Shown: piece after piece, positions 47,471-56,477 of the stretch
How positions within the stretch are numbered: the first letter of the stretch is position 1
Layout of the letters: each line of letters opens with the position of its first letter
Assembly: GCA_009783295.1 (NCBI GenBank)
Contig: WRHK01000003.1
Location: 51,390-115,389, forward strand
Direction of reading: 5' to 3'
DNA: 64,000 nucleotides
From: Promicromonosporaceae bacterium
GTDB lineage: Bacteria > Actinomycetota > Actinomycetes > Actinomycetales > Cellulomonadaceae
Position numbers and translations under genes: made by a program
Notes under the pieces: generated by a model
The model's database searches: none
What the model saw: only the letters and a program-made list of their open reading frames with translations
Told to the model about the DNA's origin: nothing

Positions 47471-48517
47471 GTGTCGCACCACCTCGACTCGCCGGCGTCC
47501 CGCCAGGACCCCCGGCTCAACCTCACCGACCTGTACGTGTTCGACCGCGACGGTGCGACCGTGCTGGTGCTGGTCACCAACACGTCGCTGGCGGCCGCCC
47601 TCGGGCTCGAGCGCACGCCCGGCTTCCACCCGGAGGGCCGCTACGAGGCGAAGGTCCACCTGGACGGCTCCGCCGCCGAGCAGGTGACCTACCGGGTCAC
47701 GTTCGACCCGGCCGACGCCCTGGGCGACCAGCGCTACGTCGTCGACCGGCTGGCGGGCGCCGACGCCGCCGACGACCTGGCCACCGGCACGCGCGTCGCC
47801 GAGGGCACCACGGGCCGTACGGTCCGCGGCGACGGCGTCACCGTCTGGGCCGGCGCCGCGGCCGACCCGTTCTACCTGGACCTGCACCACCTCGACCACA
47901 TCCTCGAGGGGCTGCAGCACGGCACCCCGATCGACGACGGCGACTGGACCACCGAGAAGGCCGAGAGCAGCTTCACGGGGTCGCAGGTCGAGGTCGTGGT
48001 GCTCGCCGTGCCCACCACGGACCCCGAGCTGCGCGACGGCCGCCAGGTCGGCGTCTGGGGCACCACCAAGCTCGCCACCGACGCGGGCGGCTGGCGACAG
48101 ATCAACCGCGCCGCCATCCCGATGGTGTGGCCGCTGTTCCGCGCGATCGGCGGCGACGACGCGAGCCCCGAGTACGGCCGAGACACCCTCGCGCACCCGA
48201 GCGAGGACCGGGCCAACGACGCCGGCCGCGTCGCCTCGTTCGTCGCCGCCGCCGTCGCGCCCACCGGGGTCGCCGACCCCGACGCCTACGGGCGTCAGGT
48301 CGCGGCCCGCCTGCTGCCCGACGTCCTTCCGTACACGGTGGGCACGCCCGCCGCGTTCACGTTCGCCGGGTTCAACGGCCGCGCGCTGTCGGACAACGCG
48401 CCCGAGGTCGTCTACGGCCTGGTCACCAACGCCGCCGTCCCCACCGGTCTGGTCGCCGCCGACGCGGCCGAGACCCGCCAGCCCCAGTTCCCGTACGTCG
48501 TCCCCGCCAACTCCTGA
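47471..48517 (+). CDS. DUF4331 family protein
   Basis: SHHLDSPASRQDPRLNLTDLYVFDRDGATVLVLVTNTS. Confidence 0.9.
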   Translation: MSHHLDSPASRQDPRLNLTDLYVFDRDGATVLVLVTNTSLAAALGLERTPGFHPEGRYEAKVHLDGSAAEQVTYRVTFDPADALGDQRYVVDRLAGADAADDLATGTRVAEGTTGRTVRGDGVTVWAGAAADPFYLDLHHLDHILEGLQHGTPIDDGDWTTEKAESSFTGSQVEVVVLAVPTTDPELRDGRQVGVWGTTKLATDAGGWRQINRAAIPMVWPLFRAIGGDDASPEYGRDTLAHPSEDRANDAGRVASFVAAAVAPTGVADPDAYGRQVAARLLPDVLPYTVGTPAAFTFAGFNGRALSDNAPEVVYGLVTNAAVPTGLVAADAAETRQPQFPYVVPANS

Positions 48518-48527
48518 GGAGATCACC

Positions 48528-48941
48528 ATGGACGAGCTCGCCTCCACCGCCGACGGCGACGTCGTCGCCGTCCCGGAGCACCTGCGCTCCCTGTTCAACG
48601 CCCCCGACGACGTGCGCGTGCAGGTGCTGCCGTGCAACCTGCCGGGCCTCAAGTCGATGGCCGTGCACTTCGGTGCCGGCGCCCGCACCGTGCCGCACGT
48701 GCACCACGGCGGGCAGCACCTCGTGTACGTGGACGGCGTCGGGGTGGTGGGCGACGAGACGGGCGTGCACGTGGTGCGGCCCGGCGACGTCGTGTCTAGC
48801 CCGCCCGGGGCGTGGCACTGGCACGGGGCCGTGCCGTCGTCGCCGGCGACGCACGTGACGTTCGAGCAGCCGGGCGACTTCGACCGCGACGTCGAGCGCC
48901 GCGACTGGGACGACTCCTACCCGCCCGGTCTCGGCGCCTGA
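48528..48941 (+). CDS. Cupin domain-containing protein
   Basis: AVHFGAGARTVPHVHHGGQHLVYVDGVGVVGDE...RPGDVVSSPPGAWHWHGA. Confidence 0.93.
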   Translation: MDELASTADGDVVAVPEHLRSLFNAPDDVRVQVLPCNLPGLKSMAVHFGAGARTVPHVHHGGQHLVYVDGVGVVGDETGVHVVRPGDVVSSPPGAWHWHGAVPSSPATHVTFEQPGDFDRDVERRDWDDSYPPGLGA

Positions 48942-50140
48942 TGTCCCTCACCTCGGCAGCGGTGGCGTCGGCGCTCGCGCTGGCGTCGCCGCTGCTGGTG
49001 CGCGCGACGCGCCTGCCGGTGCCCGACGTCGTCGTGCAGATCCTGCTCGGCGTGCTGGTGGGGCCGCAGGTGCTGGGGTGGGCGCGGGCCGACCAGCCCG
49101 TGCAGGTGCTCGCCCTGGTGGGCCTGAGCTTCCTGCTGTTCCTGGCGGGCCTCGAGCTCGACGTCGAGCGTCTGCGGGGCCGCGTGCTGCGCGTCGCCGG
49201 GCTCGGGTTCGGCGCCTCGTTCGCGCTGGCCCTCGCCGTCGGCGGGGCGCTGGGCTGGGGCGGGCTGGTGCGGTCGCCGCTGCTGATCGCGGTGATCCTC
49301 GCCTCGACAGCCGTGGGGATCGTGGTCCCCGTGCTCGCCGACGCCGGCGCCCTCGACACTCCACTCGGCCGCGTGGTCGTGGCCGGCTCCTCGCTGGGCG
49401 AGGTGGTGCCGGTGGTGCTGCTGTCCCTGCTGTTCTCGTCGGACGCCCACGACGCCGGCGCCCAGGTCACGCTGCTGGTGGCGTTCCTGGCCCTCGCGTG
49501 CGCGGTCGTCCTGGCCATCGCGCGGCTGGCGCGGAGCGGCCCGGTGCGCCGCACGCTCGACGCCCTGCAGGACTCGACCGCGCAGCTGCGTGTGCGCGGG
49601 GCCGTCGCGCTGCTCATGGGCTTCGCCGCGCTCGCGGCGGCCTTCGGCCTGGAGGCGATCCTCGGGGCGTTCCTGGCGGGTGCCACCATCGCCCTGCTGG
49701 ACCGCGGGCAGGCCGTGACGCACCCGCAGTTCCGCAGCAAGCTCCAGGCGGTGGGGTTCGGGGCGCTGGTCCCGTACTTCTTCGTCGCCACGGGCATGAC
49801 GCTGGACGTGCGCTCGTTCGTGACCGACCCGGGCACGCTCGCGCGCGTGCCGCTGTTCCTGGTCGCGATCCTGGCCGTGCGGGCGCTGCCCGCGCTGGTC
49901 TACCGGCTGGGGTCGTGGCGCCGCACGACGGCGGCCGGGCTGCTGCAGGCCACCACGATCTCGGTGCCCGTCGTCGGCGGGCAGATCGGCGTGTCGCTCG
50001 GGGTGATCCGCCCGGAGAACCAGGTGGCCCTGGTGGCCGCCGCCCTGCTGTCGGTGGTGCTGTTCCCGCTGGTGGCGACGGCGCTCGTGGCGCGGGATCC
50101 CGTCACGGACGGGCAGGCCGTGCTTCCCTTGCAGGTATGA
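48941..50140 (+). CDS. Cation:proton antiporter (CPA2 / KefB-like)
   Basis: LVRATRLPVPDVVVQILLGVLVGPQVLGW, LFLAGLELDVERLRG, LGAFLAGATIALL. Confidence 0.92.
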   Translation: MSLTSAAVASALALASPLLVRATRLPVPDVVVQILLGVLVGPQVLGWARADQPVQVLALVGLSFLLFLAGLELDVERLRGRVLRVAGLGFGASFALALAVGGALGWGGLVRSPLLIAVILASTAVGIVVPVLADAGALDTPLGRVVVAGSSLGEVVPVVLLSLLFSSDAHDAGAQVTLLVAFLALACAVVLAIARLARSGPVRRTLDALQDSTAQLRVRGAVALLMGFAALAAAFGLEAILGAFLAGATIALLDRGQAVTHPQFRSKLQAVGFGALVPYFFVATGMTLDVRSFVTDPGTLARVPLFLVAILAVRALPALVYRLGSWRRTTAAGLLQATTISVPVVGGQIGVSLGVIRPENQVALVAAALLSVVLFPLVATALVARDPVTDGQAVLPLQV

Positions 50141-51183
50141 GCGACCCGGTCGGCGCCGACCAGGACGCGGCGTTCGCCGAGGACGCCGCGCTGATCACCT
50201 ACTTCTACCTGCGCGTCGGCATCATCGCGCTGGTCGCGTTCCTGGCGGTCGCGGTGCTGCGCGAGAACGCGTCGCGCGCGCAGACGCTCAGCTCGATCAG
50301 CGCGTCCTGGTACACGCCCGTGCAGAGCGTGTTCGTGGCCGTGCTGGTCGCGGCGGGCGTGTCGATGATCGCGATCCGGGCGCGCGGCGTGCAGGAGCCG
50401 CTGCTCAACGTCGCCGGGCTGTTCGCGCCCGTCGTCGCGTTCGTGCCCACCCCGGAGCCGGTCAAGGTGCCGTGCTTCCACCTGCCCGGAGCGGCCGCCG
50501 CCGCGGAGCAGCTGCCGCCCCCGGGCGGCCGGTGGGACCCCGCGACCTGCGTCGCCTTCGTCGCGCGGATCGACGGCGCCGTCGTGCCGTACTTCTGGGT
50601 GGGGTCCGTGGTGCTCGCCGCGACCCTCGTCTACGTGGCCGTGCGCCGGCGCAACCCGGCGCTCGAGTACCGCCCGGCGGGCGGCGGGCTGATGCGGTGG
50701 CTCCGCGAGAGGTTCCTCGAGGGCGACGTCCGCGAGCCGACGCGCGGCGAGGAGGTGGCCGGCGTCGTGGTGGCCGGCGTCGTCTGGGTGGCGGCGATCG
50801 TCTGGTACGGCGTCGGGCGCACCTCGTTCATGGACGGCGCGCACGCCATCGCCGCCGGGGCCGTGTTCCTGCCGATGGCTCTGGTCGCGTTCCTGGCCGC
50901 CCAGACGGTGCAGCGCGGGAGCACGGCCGCCGCGCGCAGCCACGGGCCCCGGGCCCGCCGGTGGGCGGTGATCGCGTACCGCGTGGTGGCGCTCGCGATG
51001 CTGCTGGGCATCCTGGCGACCGGCGGCATGCGGCTGCTGGGCTGGACGGACGACTCGCACCACTGGTTCTGGGCCCTGGAGTGGGTGCTGCTGCTGGGAT
51101 TCTGGGTGTTCTGGTGCGTGCAGACCTTCGAGGCGTCGATCCCGCGCCTGTCGCGCAAGCCGGCGCGCGACCAGGTCATCTGA
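50137..51183 (+). CDS. Multi-pass membrane protein of unknown function
   Basis: Several hydrophobic segments; ATGA overlap with the antiporter gene. Confidence 0.8.
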   Translation: MSDPVGADQDAAFAEDAALITYFYLRVGIIALVAFLAVAVLRENASRAQTLSSISASWYTPVQSVFVAVLVAAGVSMIAIRARGVQEPLLNVAGLFAPVVAFVPTPEPVKVPCFHLPGAAAAAEQLPPPGGRWDPATCVAFVARIDGAVVPYFWVGSVVLAATLVYVAVRRRNPALEYRPAGGGLMRWLRERFLEGDVREPTRGEEVAGVVVAGVVWVAAIVWYGVGRTSFMDGAHAIAAGAVFLPMALVAFLAAQTVQRGSTAAARSHGPRARRWAVIAYRVVALAMLLGILATGGMRLLGWTDDSHHWFWALEWVLLLGFWVFWCVQTFEASIPRLSRKPARDQVI

Positions 51184-51922
51184 CGGCGTCGGCCGCGAGC
51201 CACTCGTCGAACGTGACGGTGCCGAGGCGCGCCCCCGGCCCGGCGAGCATCGCGTCGCCCGCCACGGACGGGTCCAGCGGGCCCGGCTCCACCCGGTCGG
51301 TGCGCCCCTGCGCCGCCCACGTGCGCCGGGCCATGTCCACCAGGTGCTCGGTGCGCGGCCCGGCGATGTCGACCCGCCCGCCCAGCGGCTCGGCCCCCGC
51401 GACGTCGGCGAGCAGCTGCGCCACCTCGCGGGCGTCCACGGGCTGCAGCAGCAGCGGGGGCACGCGCGCGACGCCGGCGGCCAGGGCGCGGTCGGCCACC
51501 ATGGCCGGGTAGTCGTGGAACTGGGTGGCGCGCACCACGCTGTACGGCACGGGGCCCGACTCGACCAGCCGCTCCTGCTCGCGCTTGCCCGCGTAGTGCG
51601 CCACCCTGCGGTCGCGCTCGAGCCCCACCACCGACAGCACGACGTGGTGTCGCACGCCCGCCCGCGCCCCGGCCGCGAGCAGGTGCCGGGTGGTGGTGCC
51701 GAAGAAGGCGACCGCGTCGTCGGCGGTGCGGGCGGCGGAGCTCAGCACGTCGACGACGACGTCGGCCCCCGCGAGCGCGGCGTCGAGCCCGGTCCCGGCG
51801 TGCACGTCGACGCCGGCCGCCCGGCTGACCGCCACGACGTCGTGCCCGGCACGGGCGAGCGCCCCGCTGACCAGCCCACCGACGTGCCCTGACGCTCCGA
51901 CCACCGCGACCCTGCGCACCAT
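51176..51922 (-). CDS. NAD(P)H-binding atypical SDR (NmrA/uronate-epimerase-like)
   Basis: VAVVGASGHVGGLVSGALARAGHDVVAVSRAAGVDV. Confidence 0.88.
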   Translation of the reverse strand: MVRRVAVVGASGHVGGLVSGALARAGHDVVAVSRAAGVDVHAGTGLDAALAGADVVVDVLSSAARTADDAVAFFGTTTRHLLAAGARAGVRHHVVLSVVGLERDRRVAHYAGKREQERLVESGPVPYSVVRATQFHDYPAMVADRALAAGVARVPPLLLQPVDAREVAQLLADVAGAEPLGGRVDIAGPRTEHLVDMARRTWAAQGRTDRVEPGPLDPSVAGDAMLAGPGARLGTVTFDEWLAADAVR

Positions 51923-51942
51923 GCCGACAACCTACCGGCGGC

Positions 51943-52524
51943 TCAGTCGGTGGCCAGGCCCCGCTCCCGGAGCGCCGCGAGGATCCGCGGCAGGGCCGTG
52001 ACGGTGCCCTCGAACAGGACGTGCAGCAGGATCACCGCGCCGGGTGCCGCCCCGGCCAGCACCCGGTCCAGCACGGCCTGCGCGCCCGGGTCCTTCCAGT
52101 CCTCCGAGTCGACGTCCCACGGGTCCACGGACACGCCCGCGTCCGAGGCGGCGGCGCGCACGGCGTCGTCGACCGCCCCGAACGGCGGCCGGAACGCGAC
52201 CACGCGCGTGCCCGTGACGTCCGCGACGGCGCGCTGCGTGCCGCCGATCTCGGCCGCGACCTGGTCCGGCGCGAGCTCCGTCAGGTTCGGGTGCGTCGTG
52301 GAGTGGTTGGCGACGCGGTGCCCCTCGGCGACGATGCGCCGCACCGTCTCCGGGTGCTTCCGCACCTGCTCGCCCACCAGGTAGAACGTGGCCTTCGCGC
52401 CGTGCGCGGCGAGCACGTCGAGGACCGCCTCCGTCTGATGGCCGGGGCCGTCGTCGAACGTGAGGTGGACGGCGGCGGGGGAGTCGAACGCGGGCGGCGC
52501 GGCGGGCAGGTCGGCGAGTGACAT
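51943..52524 (-). CDS. Polysaccharide deacetylase (NodB domain only)
   Basis: VHLTFDDGPGHQTEAVLDVLAAHGAKATFYLVG, NHSTTHPNLTEL, FRPPFGAVDDAVR. Confidence 0.92.
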   Translation of the reverse strand: MSLADLPAAPPAFDSPAAVHLTFDDGPGHQTEAVLDVLAAHGAKATFYLVGEQVRKHPETVRRIVAEGHRVANHSTTHPNLTELAPDQVAAEIGGTQRAVADVTGTRVVAFRPPFGAVDDAVRAAASDAGVSVDPWDVDSEDWKDPGAQAVLDRVLAGAAPGAVILLHVLFEGTVTALPRILAALRERGLATD

Positions 52525-52584
52525 GCCCTGATCCTGGCGCAGCCTCTGGGAGGATCGGACCGTGCACGCCGACTGGAGGGCTCG

Positions 52585-53247
52585 ATGACCGTCCCGCTGC
52601 TGCTCGTCGAGGACGACGCCGCGATCGCCGCGATGACGGCCGAGATGCTCTCGGACGCCTACGAGGTCGACCACGCTGCCGACGGCGAGGAGGGTCTGCG
52701 CCTGGCCCTGCGCCGCCGCTACGAGGTGATGGTGGTGGACCGGCGGCTGCCCGGCATGGACGGCGTCGCGATGGTCAAGGCGCTGCGCCGGGCGCGCATC
52801 CGCACGCCTGTGCTCATGCTGACGGCGCTCGGCACGTTCGAGGACCGGATCTCGGGGCTCGACGGCGGCGCCAACGACTACCTGGTCAAGCCTTTCGACT
52901 TCGGCGAGCTGCTGGCCCGGCTGCGCGCGCTGCGCCGCGGCTTCGCCGCCGACGGCGGCGACCGCCGCCTGCTGGGCGACTGGGCGTTCACGCCCCACGA
53001 CCGCACGATGTACTCCCTCACGGGCGCCCGGGTGGTGCTCACCGAGACGGAGTCGGCGATGCTCGAGGTGCTGTCCAGCAGCCCGGACCACGTGTTCAGC
53101 CGCGAAGAGCTGCTGGCGTCGGCGTTCGGCCCGGACGACAAGCCGGGCACCGTCGACGCGTACGTCCACTACGTGCGCCGCAAGACGGACCGCGACGTCA
53201 TCGAGACGGTGCGAGGTCAGGGCTACCGGGCGGGGGCCGAGCTGTGA
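52585..53247 (+). CDS. OmpR-family response regulator
   Basis: LLLVEDDAAIAAMTAEML, VVDRRLPGMDG, LTALGTFEDRISGLDGGANDYLVKPF, winged-helix C-terminus. Confidence 0.95.
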   Translation: MTVPLLLVEDDAAIAAMTAEMLSDAYEVDHAADGEEGLRLALRRRYEVMVVDRRLPGMDGVAMVKALRRARIRTPVLMLTALGTFEDRISGLDGGANDYLVKPFDFGELLARLRALRRGFAADGGDRRLLGDWAFTPHDRTMYSLTGARVVLTETESAMLEVLSSSPDHVFSREELLASAFGPDDKPGTVDAYVHYVRRKTDRDVIETVRGQGYRAGAEL

Positions 53248-54245
53248 GCGGCCTCGGGGGCGCCGCCGTGCGCGACCAGGACCGGGTGCGCCGCATGACC
53301 CGCTCGGTGGGCCTCTACGTGGCGGTGGCCTCGGCGATCGCGACGGCCATCGGCACGCTGGCGCTGCTCGGCGCGATCGCGCTCACCTCCCGGCACGAGG
53401 ACGGCGAGATCAGCGCCTCGCGCCCCCAGCCGAACCTCCACCACGAGGTGCACTGGGTGGTGGACCGCAACCGCATCGTGCTGCTGGTGATCATCGCGGC
53501 CGTGCTGGGCGTGCTGCTGCTCGGCGCCGTCGGGTGGCTCGCGGCGCGGCGGGCGGTCGCGCCGCTGGCGGAGGCGCTGCGCGTGCAGCGCAACTTCGTC
53601 GCCGACGCCAGCCACGAGCTGCGCACCCCGCTCACCGTGCTCGACGGCCGCATCCAGGTGCTCCAGCGGCGCCTGTCCCGTGGCGAGCCCGCGGGCGAGG
53701 TGGCCGCCCAGCTGCGCTCCGACGCCTCCGCGATGAGCGCCGTGCTCGGCGACCTGCTGCTGGCCGCCGAGCACAGCGAGCGCCACGAGGACGCCGCCAC
53801 CGAGGTGGTCCCGGTGGTGCGGTCCGCGGTCGCGTCGCTGGCGCCGCTGGCCGACGCCGCGGGCGTGCGCGTGCAGGTCGAGGTGCCGGATGCGGGCCTG
53901 GTGGCGACCGTGCCGGAGGTGCCGCTCTCGCGCTGCGTCGTGGCCCTGCTGGACAACGCGCTGCAGCACGCCCCGCGCGGGTCGGCGGTCACGGTGTCCG
54001 TCGCGCCCGACGGCGAGCAGGTGGTGGTGCGCGTCGCCGACCAGGGGCCCGGCATCCGGGGGATCGGCGTCGAGGAGGTTTTCGAGCGGTTCTCGCACGG
54101 CCCCGAGACGGGGCGGCGGCGCGGGTTCGGGCTGGGGTTGTCGCTGGTGCGCGACGTCGCCCGGCGGGTCGGCGGGACGGTGGACGTCGAGTCGACGTCG
54201 GAGTCCGGGACCACGTTCGCGCTGAGGCTGCCGCTGGCGCGGTGA
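53244..54245 (+). CDS. Sensor histidine kinase
   Basis: FVADASHELRTPLTVLDGRIQVL, N-box LLDNALQHAPRG, GFGLGLSLVRDVARRVGG; two TM segments. Confidence 0.95.
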   Translation: MSGLGGAAVRDQDRVRRMTRSVGLYVAVASAIATAIGTLALLGAIALTSRHEDGEISASRPQPNLHHEVHWVVDRNRIVLLVIIAAVLGVLLLGAVGWLAARRAVAPLAEALRVQRNFVADASHELRTPLTVLDGRIQVLQRRLSRGEPAGEVAAQLRSDASAMSAVLGDLLLAAEHSERHEDAATEVVPVVRSAVASLAPLADAAGVRVQVEVPDAGLVATVPEVPLSRCVVALLDNALQHAPRGSAVTVSVAPDGEQVVVRVADQGPGIRGIGVEEVFERFSHGPETGRRRGFGLGLSLVRDVARRVGGTVDVESTSESGTTFALRLPLAR

Positions 54246-54276
54246 CGCGCGCCCGCGGCAGCCGGCTGGGGGACGG

Positions 54277-54765
54277 TCAGCGCGCCTGGTCGACGGCGTC
54301 CTGCAGCGAGCCGATGTACCCGCCGCTCGTGTACGTGGCGCCCGAGACCATGTCGATCTTGCCGTCGGTGGTGCCCTTGGCCTCCGCCTGCAGGCGGGGG
54401 ATGGCGTAGGAGTTGATCATCTGGTCGCGGCCCCCGGCGTGGGGGTAGTCGACGGCCGTGGCGTCGGTGACCTTGCCGCCCGCGATCGTGACCTTGACCT
54501 GCACGGGGCCGTACGGCGTGTTCTCGGAGGCGCCCGTGAAGGTGCCGTCCTTGAGGCCGTGGGTGGTCGCGGGGGCGGCCGGGGCGGCGGCCTTCGGGGT
54601 GCCCGCCTTCGGGGCGGGCTGCGCGGGGGCCGACGTGCTGCTGGTCGGCGCGGGGCCTGCGTCCGGCAGGGCGGCGGGCGCGACGGCCGCCGTCGAGGTC
54701 TTGTAGCTGAACAGCAGCACGATGCCGCCGACGGTCGCGAACAGCCAGGTGGCGATCCTCTTCAC
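54277..54765 (-). CDS. FMN-binding domain protein
   Basis: KIDMVSGATYTSGGYIGSLQDAVDQAR, N-terminal TM; DxxSGAT flavinylation motif. Confidence 0.93.
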   Translation of the reverse strand: MKRIATWLFATVGGIVLLFSYKTSTAAVAPAALPDAGPAPTSSTSAPAQPAPKAGTPKAAAPAAPATTHGLKDGTFTGASENTPYGPVQVKVTIAGGKVTDATAVDYPHAGGRDQMINSYAIPRLQAEAKGTTDGKIDMVSGATYTSGGYIGSLQDAVDQAR

Positions 54766-54780
54766 AGGGGGTTGCTCCTT

Positions 54781-56190
54781 CTAGATCGAGAACGACTCGG
54801 CGTGCACTCGCGAGGGGCGCACGCCGGCGGCGGCCAGGTCCTTGCGGACGGCGTCCATCCACGGGTCGGGCCCGCACAGGTAGACGTCGTAGGTGTGCAG
54901 CGGGCCGGCCATCTCCCGCAGGATGTCGGGGCCGGTCCAGGCCGCGTACTGCACGGGCAGCCACGACGGTCCGGTGAGGGTGCGCTGCCCGTCGATGCGG
55001 TACCAGGCGAGGCCGCGGCCGGTCACGAGGTCCTCGACGGGGCCGGTGAGCAGGGCGTCGCCGGCGTGGTGGTCGCGCGTCACGAGCACGGCCTCGCCCT
55101 GCCGCCAGGGCTGCTCCTGCAGCAGCGCGACCAGCGGCGCGACGCCCGCGCCTGCGCCCATCATGAGCAGCCGGCGGCCCGTGCGGGCCTCGCCCGTCAT
55201 GAGCCCGTAGGGGCCCTCGACGAGCACGCGGGTGCCGGGCCGCATGCGCGTCATGCGCCGGGTGCCGTCGCCGACGACGCGCGCCGCGACCACCAGGCGC
55301 CGGCCGTCCGGGGCGGCGGCCAGCGAGAACGGGTGCCCGCGCGTCCAGCCGGGACCGTCGAGGAACCGGAACACCATGAACTGCCCGGCCACCGCGCCCA
55401 GGCGGTCGAGGTGCCGCCCGCGCAGCGTGACGACGACGCCGCGGGACCCGTCGCGCACCACGGACTCGACGCGCAGCCCGTGCCGGGCCGACCGCCACAG
55501 GGGCAGCAGCACGCGGAACACCAGGACCGAGCCGGCGGCGACGGCCCACAGCGTCCACCAGTAGGTGGTGGCGAGCGGCGAGGACAGGAAGTCGGCGCCG
55601 GTCCAGAGCTGGTGCGGCAGCGCGAGCCCCACGCCCACGTACGCGTACAGGTGCAGCAGGTGCCACGACTCGTACCGCATGCGGCGTCGTGCGGCCCGGA
55701 TGGACAGCACCACGACGGCGACGAGCGCGGCCGTGCCTGCCGTGGCGAGCAGCATGCCCGGGTACAGGGTGACGAACCCCCAGACCTGGTGGACCAGGTC
55801 GACGTGCCCGGTGGCGCCGTACCCGAGGGTCACGAGGGTGACGTGGGCGAGCATGAGCCAGAACGACCAGAAGCCCGTGAGCCGGTGCCAGCGCGTGATC
55901 GTGTCGCGGCCGAGCCCCCGCTCGAACACGGGCACGCGTGCCATGAGCAGCACCTGGTAGAGCAGCAGGTTGGAGGCGGCGAGGCCCGTCGCGCGCCCGA
56001 GCGTCGTGAGCGCGTCGCCCCCGCCCGCGAGCACCGCCTGGATGCCGCCGCCGCGCAGCCACAAGGCCGCCACGATGATGCTGGTGCCCCAGATGACGGC
56101 GGCCGAGGCCACCGCCCAGGCGTTGCGCGCGGGGCGCGGCGCGGCGGGGCGGTCCGTCGTGGCGAGCCGGCTCTCGAGCAGCGAGGTCAT
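54781..56190 (-). CDS. Ferric reductase-like transmembrane ferredoxin reductase
   Basis: Multiple TM with WHRLTGFWSFWLMLAHVTLVTL, WHLLHLYAYVGVGLALPHQ; GHPFSLAA, LLMMGAGAGVAPLVALL, CGPDPWMDAV. Confidence 0.93.
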   Translation of the reverse strand: MTSLLESRLATTDRPAAPRPARNAWAVASAAVIWGTSIIVAALWLRGGGIQAVLAGGGDALTTLGRATGLAASNLLLYQVLLMARVPVFERGLGRDTITRWHRLTGFWSFWLMLAHVTLVTLGYGATGHVDLVHQVWGFVTLYPGMLLATAGTAALVAVVVLSIRAARRRMRYESWHLLHLYAYVGVGLALPHQLWTGADFLSSPLATTYWWTLWAVAAGSVLVFRVLLPLWRSARHGLRVESVVRDGSRGVVVTLRGRHLDRLGAVAGQFMVFRFLDGPGWTRGHPFSLAAAPDGRRLVVAARVVGDGTRRMTRMRPGTRVLVEGPYGLMTGEARTGRRLLMMGAGAGVAPLVALLQEQPWRQGEAVLVTRDHHAGDALLTGPVEDLVTGRGLAWYRIDGQRTLTGPSWLPVQYAAWTGPDILREMAGPLHTYDVYLCGPDPWMDAVRKDLAAAGVRPSRVHAESFSI

Positions 56191-56290
56191 GCGGCGATCG
56201 TTGCGAGAAGCGTCCAAGGTGCCGCCAAGAATCGGGACGACACGCGAACCCTCACGCGGGCTTCACAACCGGGGGGCGCGCCGGGCCGGC

Positions 56291-56360
56291 GATCGGGACG
56301 TGGTTCGGGGATCGGAACGTGCGCCGCGAGGCACGTTCCGATCCGCGACCCACGTCCCGA
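56291..56360. repeat. Nested palindromic REP-like element, copy C (divergent intergenic region)
   Basis: GGATCGGAACGTGC (56309-56322) / GCACGTTCCGATCC (56331-56344); outer TCGGGACGTGG (56293-56303) / CCACGTCCCGA (56350-56360). Confidence 0.88.
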
Positions 56361-56385
56361 CGACGTCGCCCCCCGCCGCGCGCTT

Positions 56386-56402
56386 CAGTCGACCGACTCA
56401 AG
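56386..56402 (+). promoter_or_regulatory. Putative LAL-regulon operator, site 6 (hydrolase promoter)
   Basis: CAGTCGACCGACTCAAG, 20 nt upstream of TAGCGT (56423-56428). Confidence 0.8.
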
Positions 56403-56477
56403 CCGTGCACCGGCCGGCGGCCTAGCGTCGAGCCGGAGGGCGGCGTCCGGACCGCCCGCGCGCGTCGAGGAGAGATC

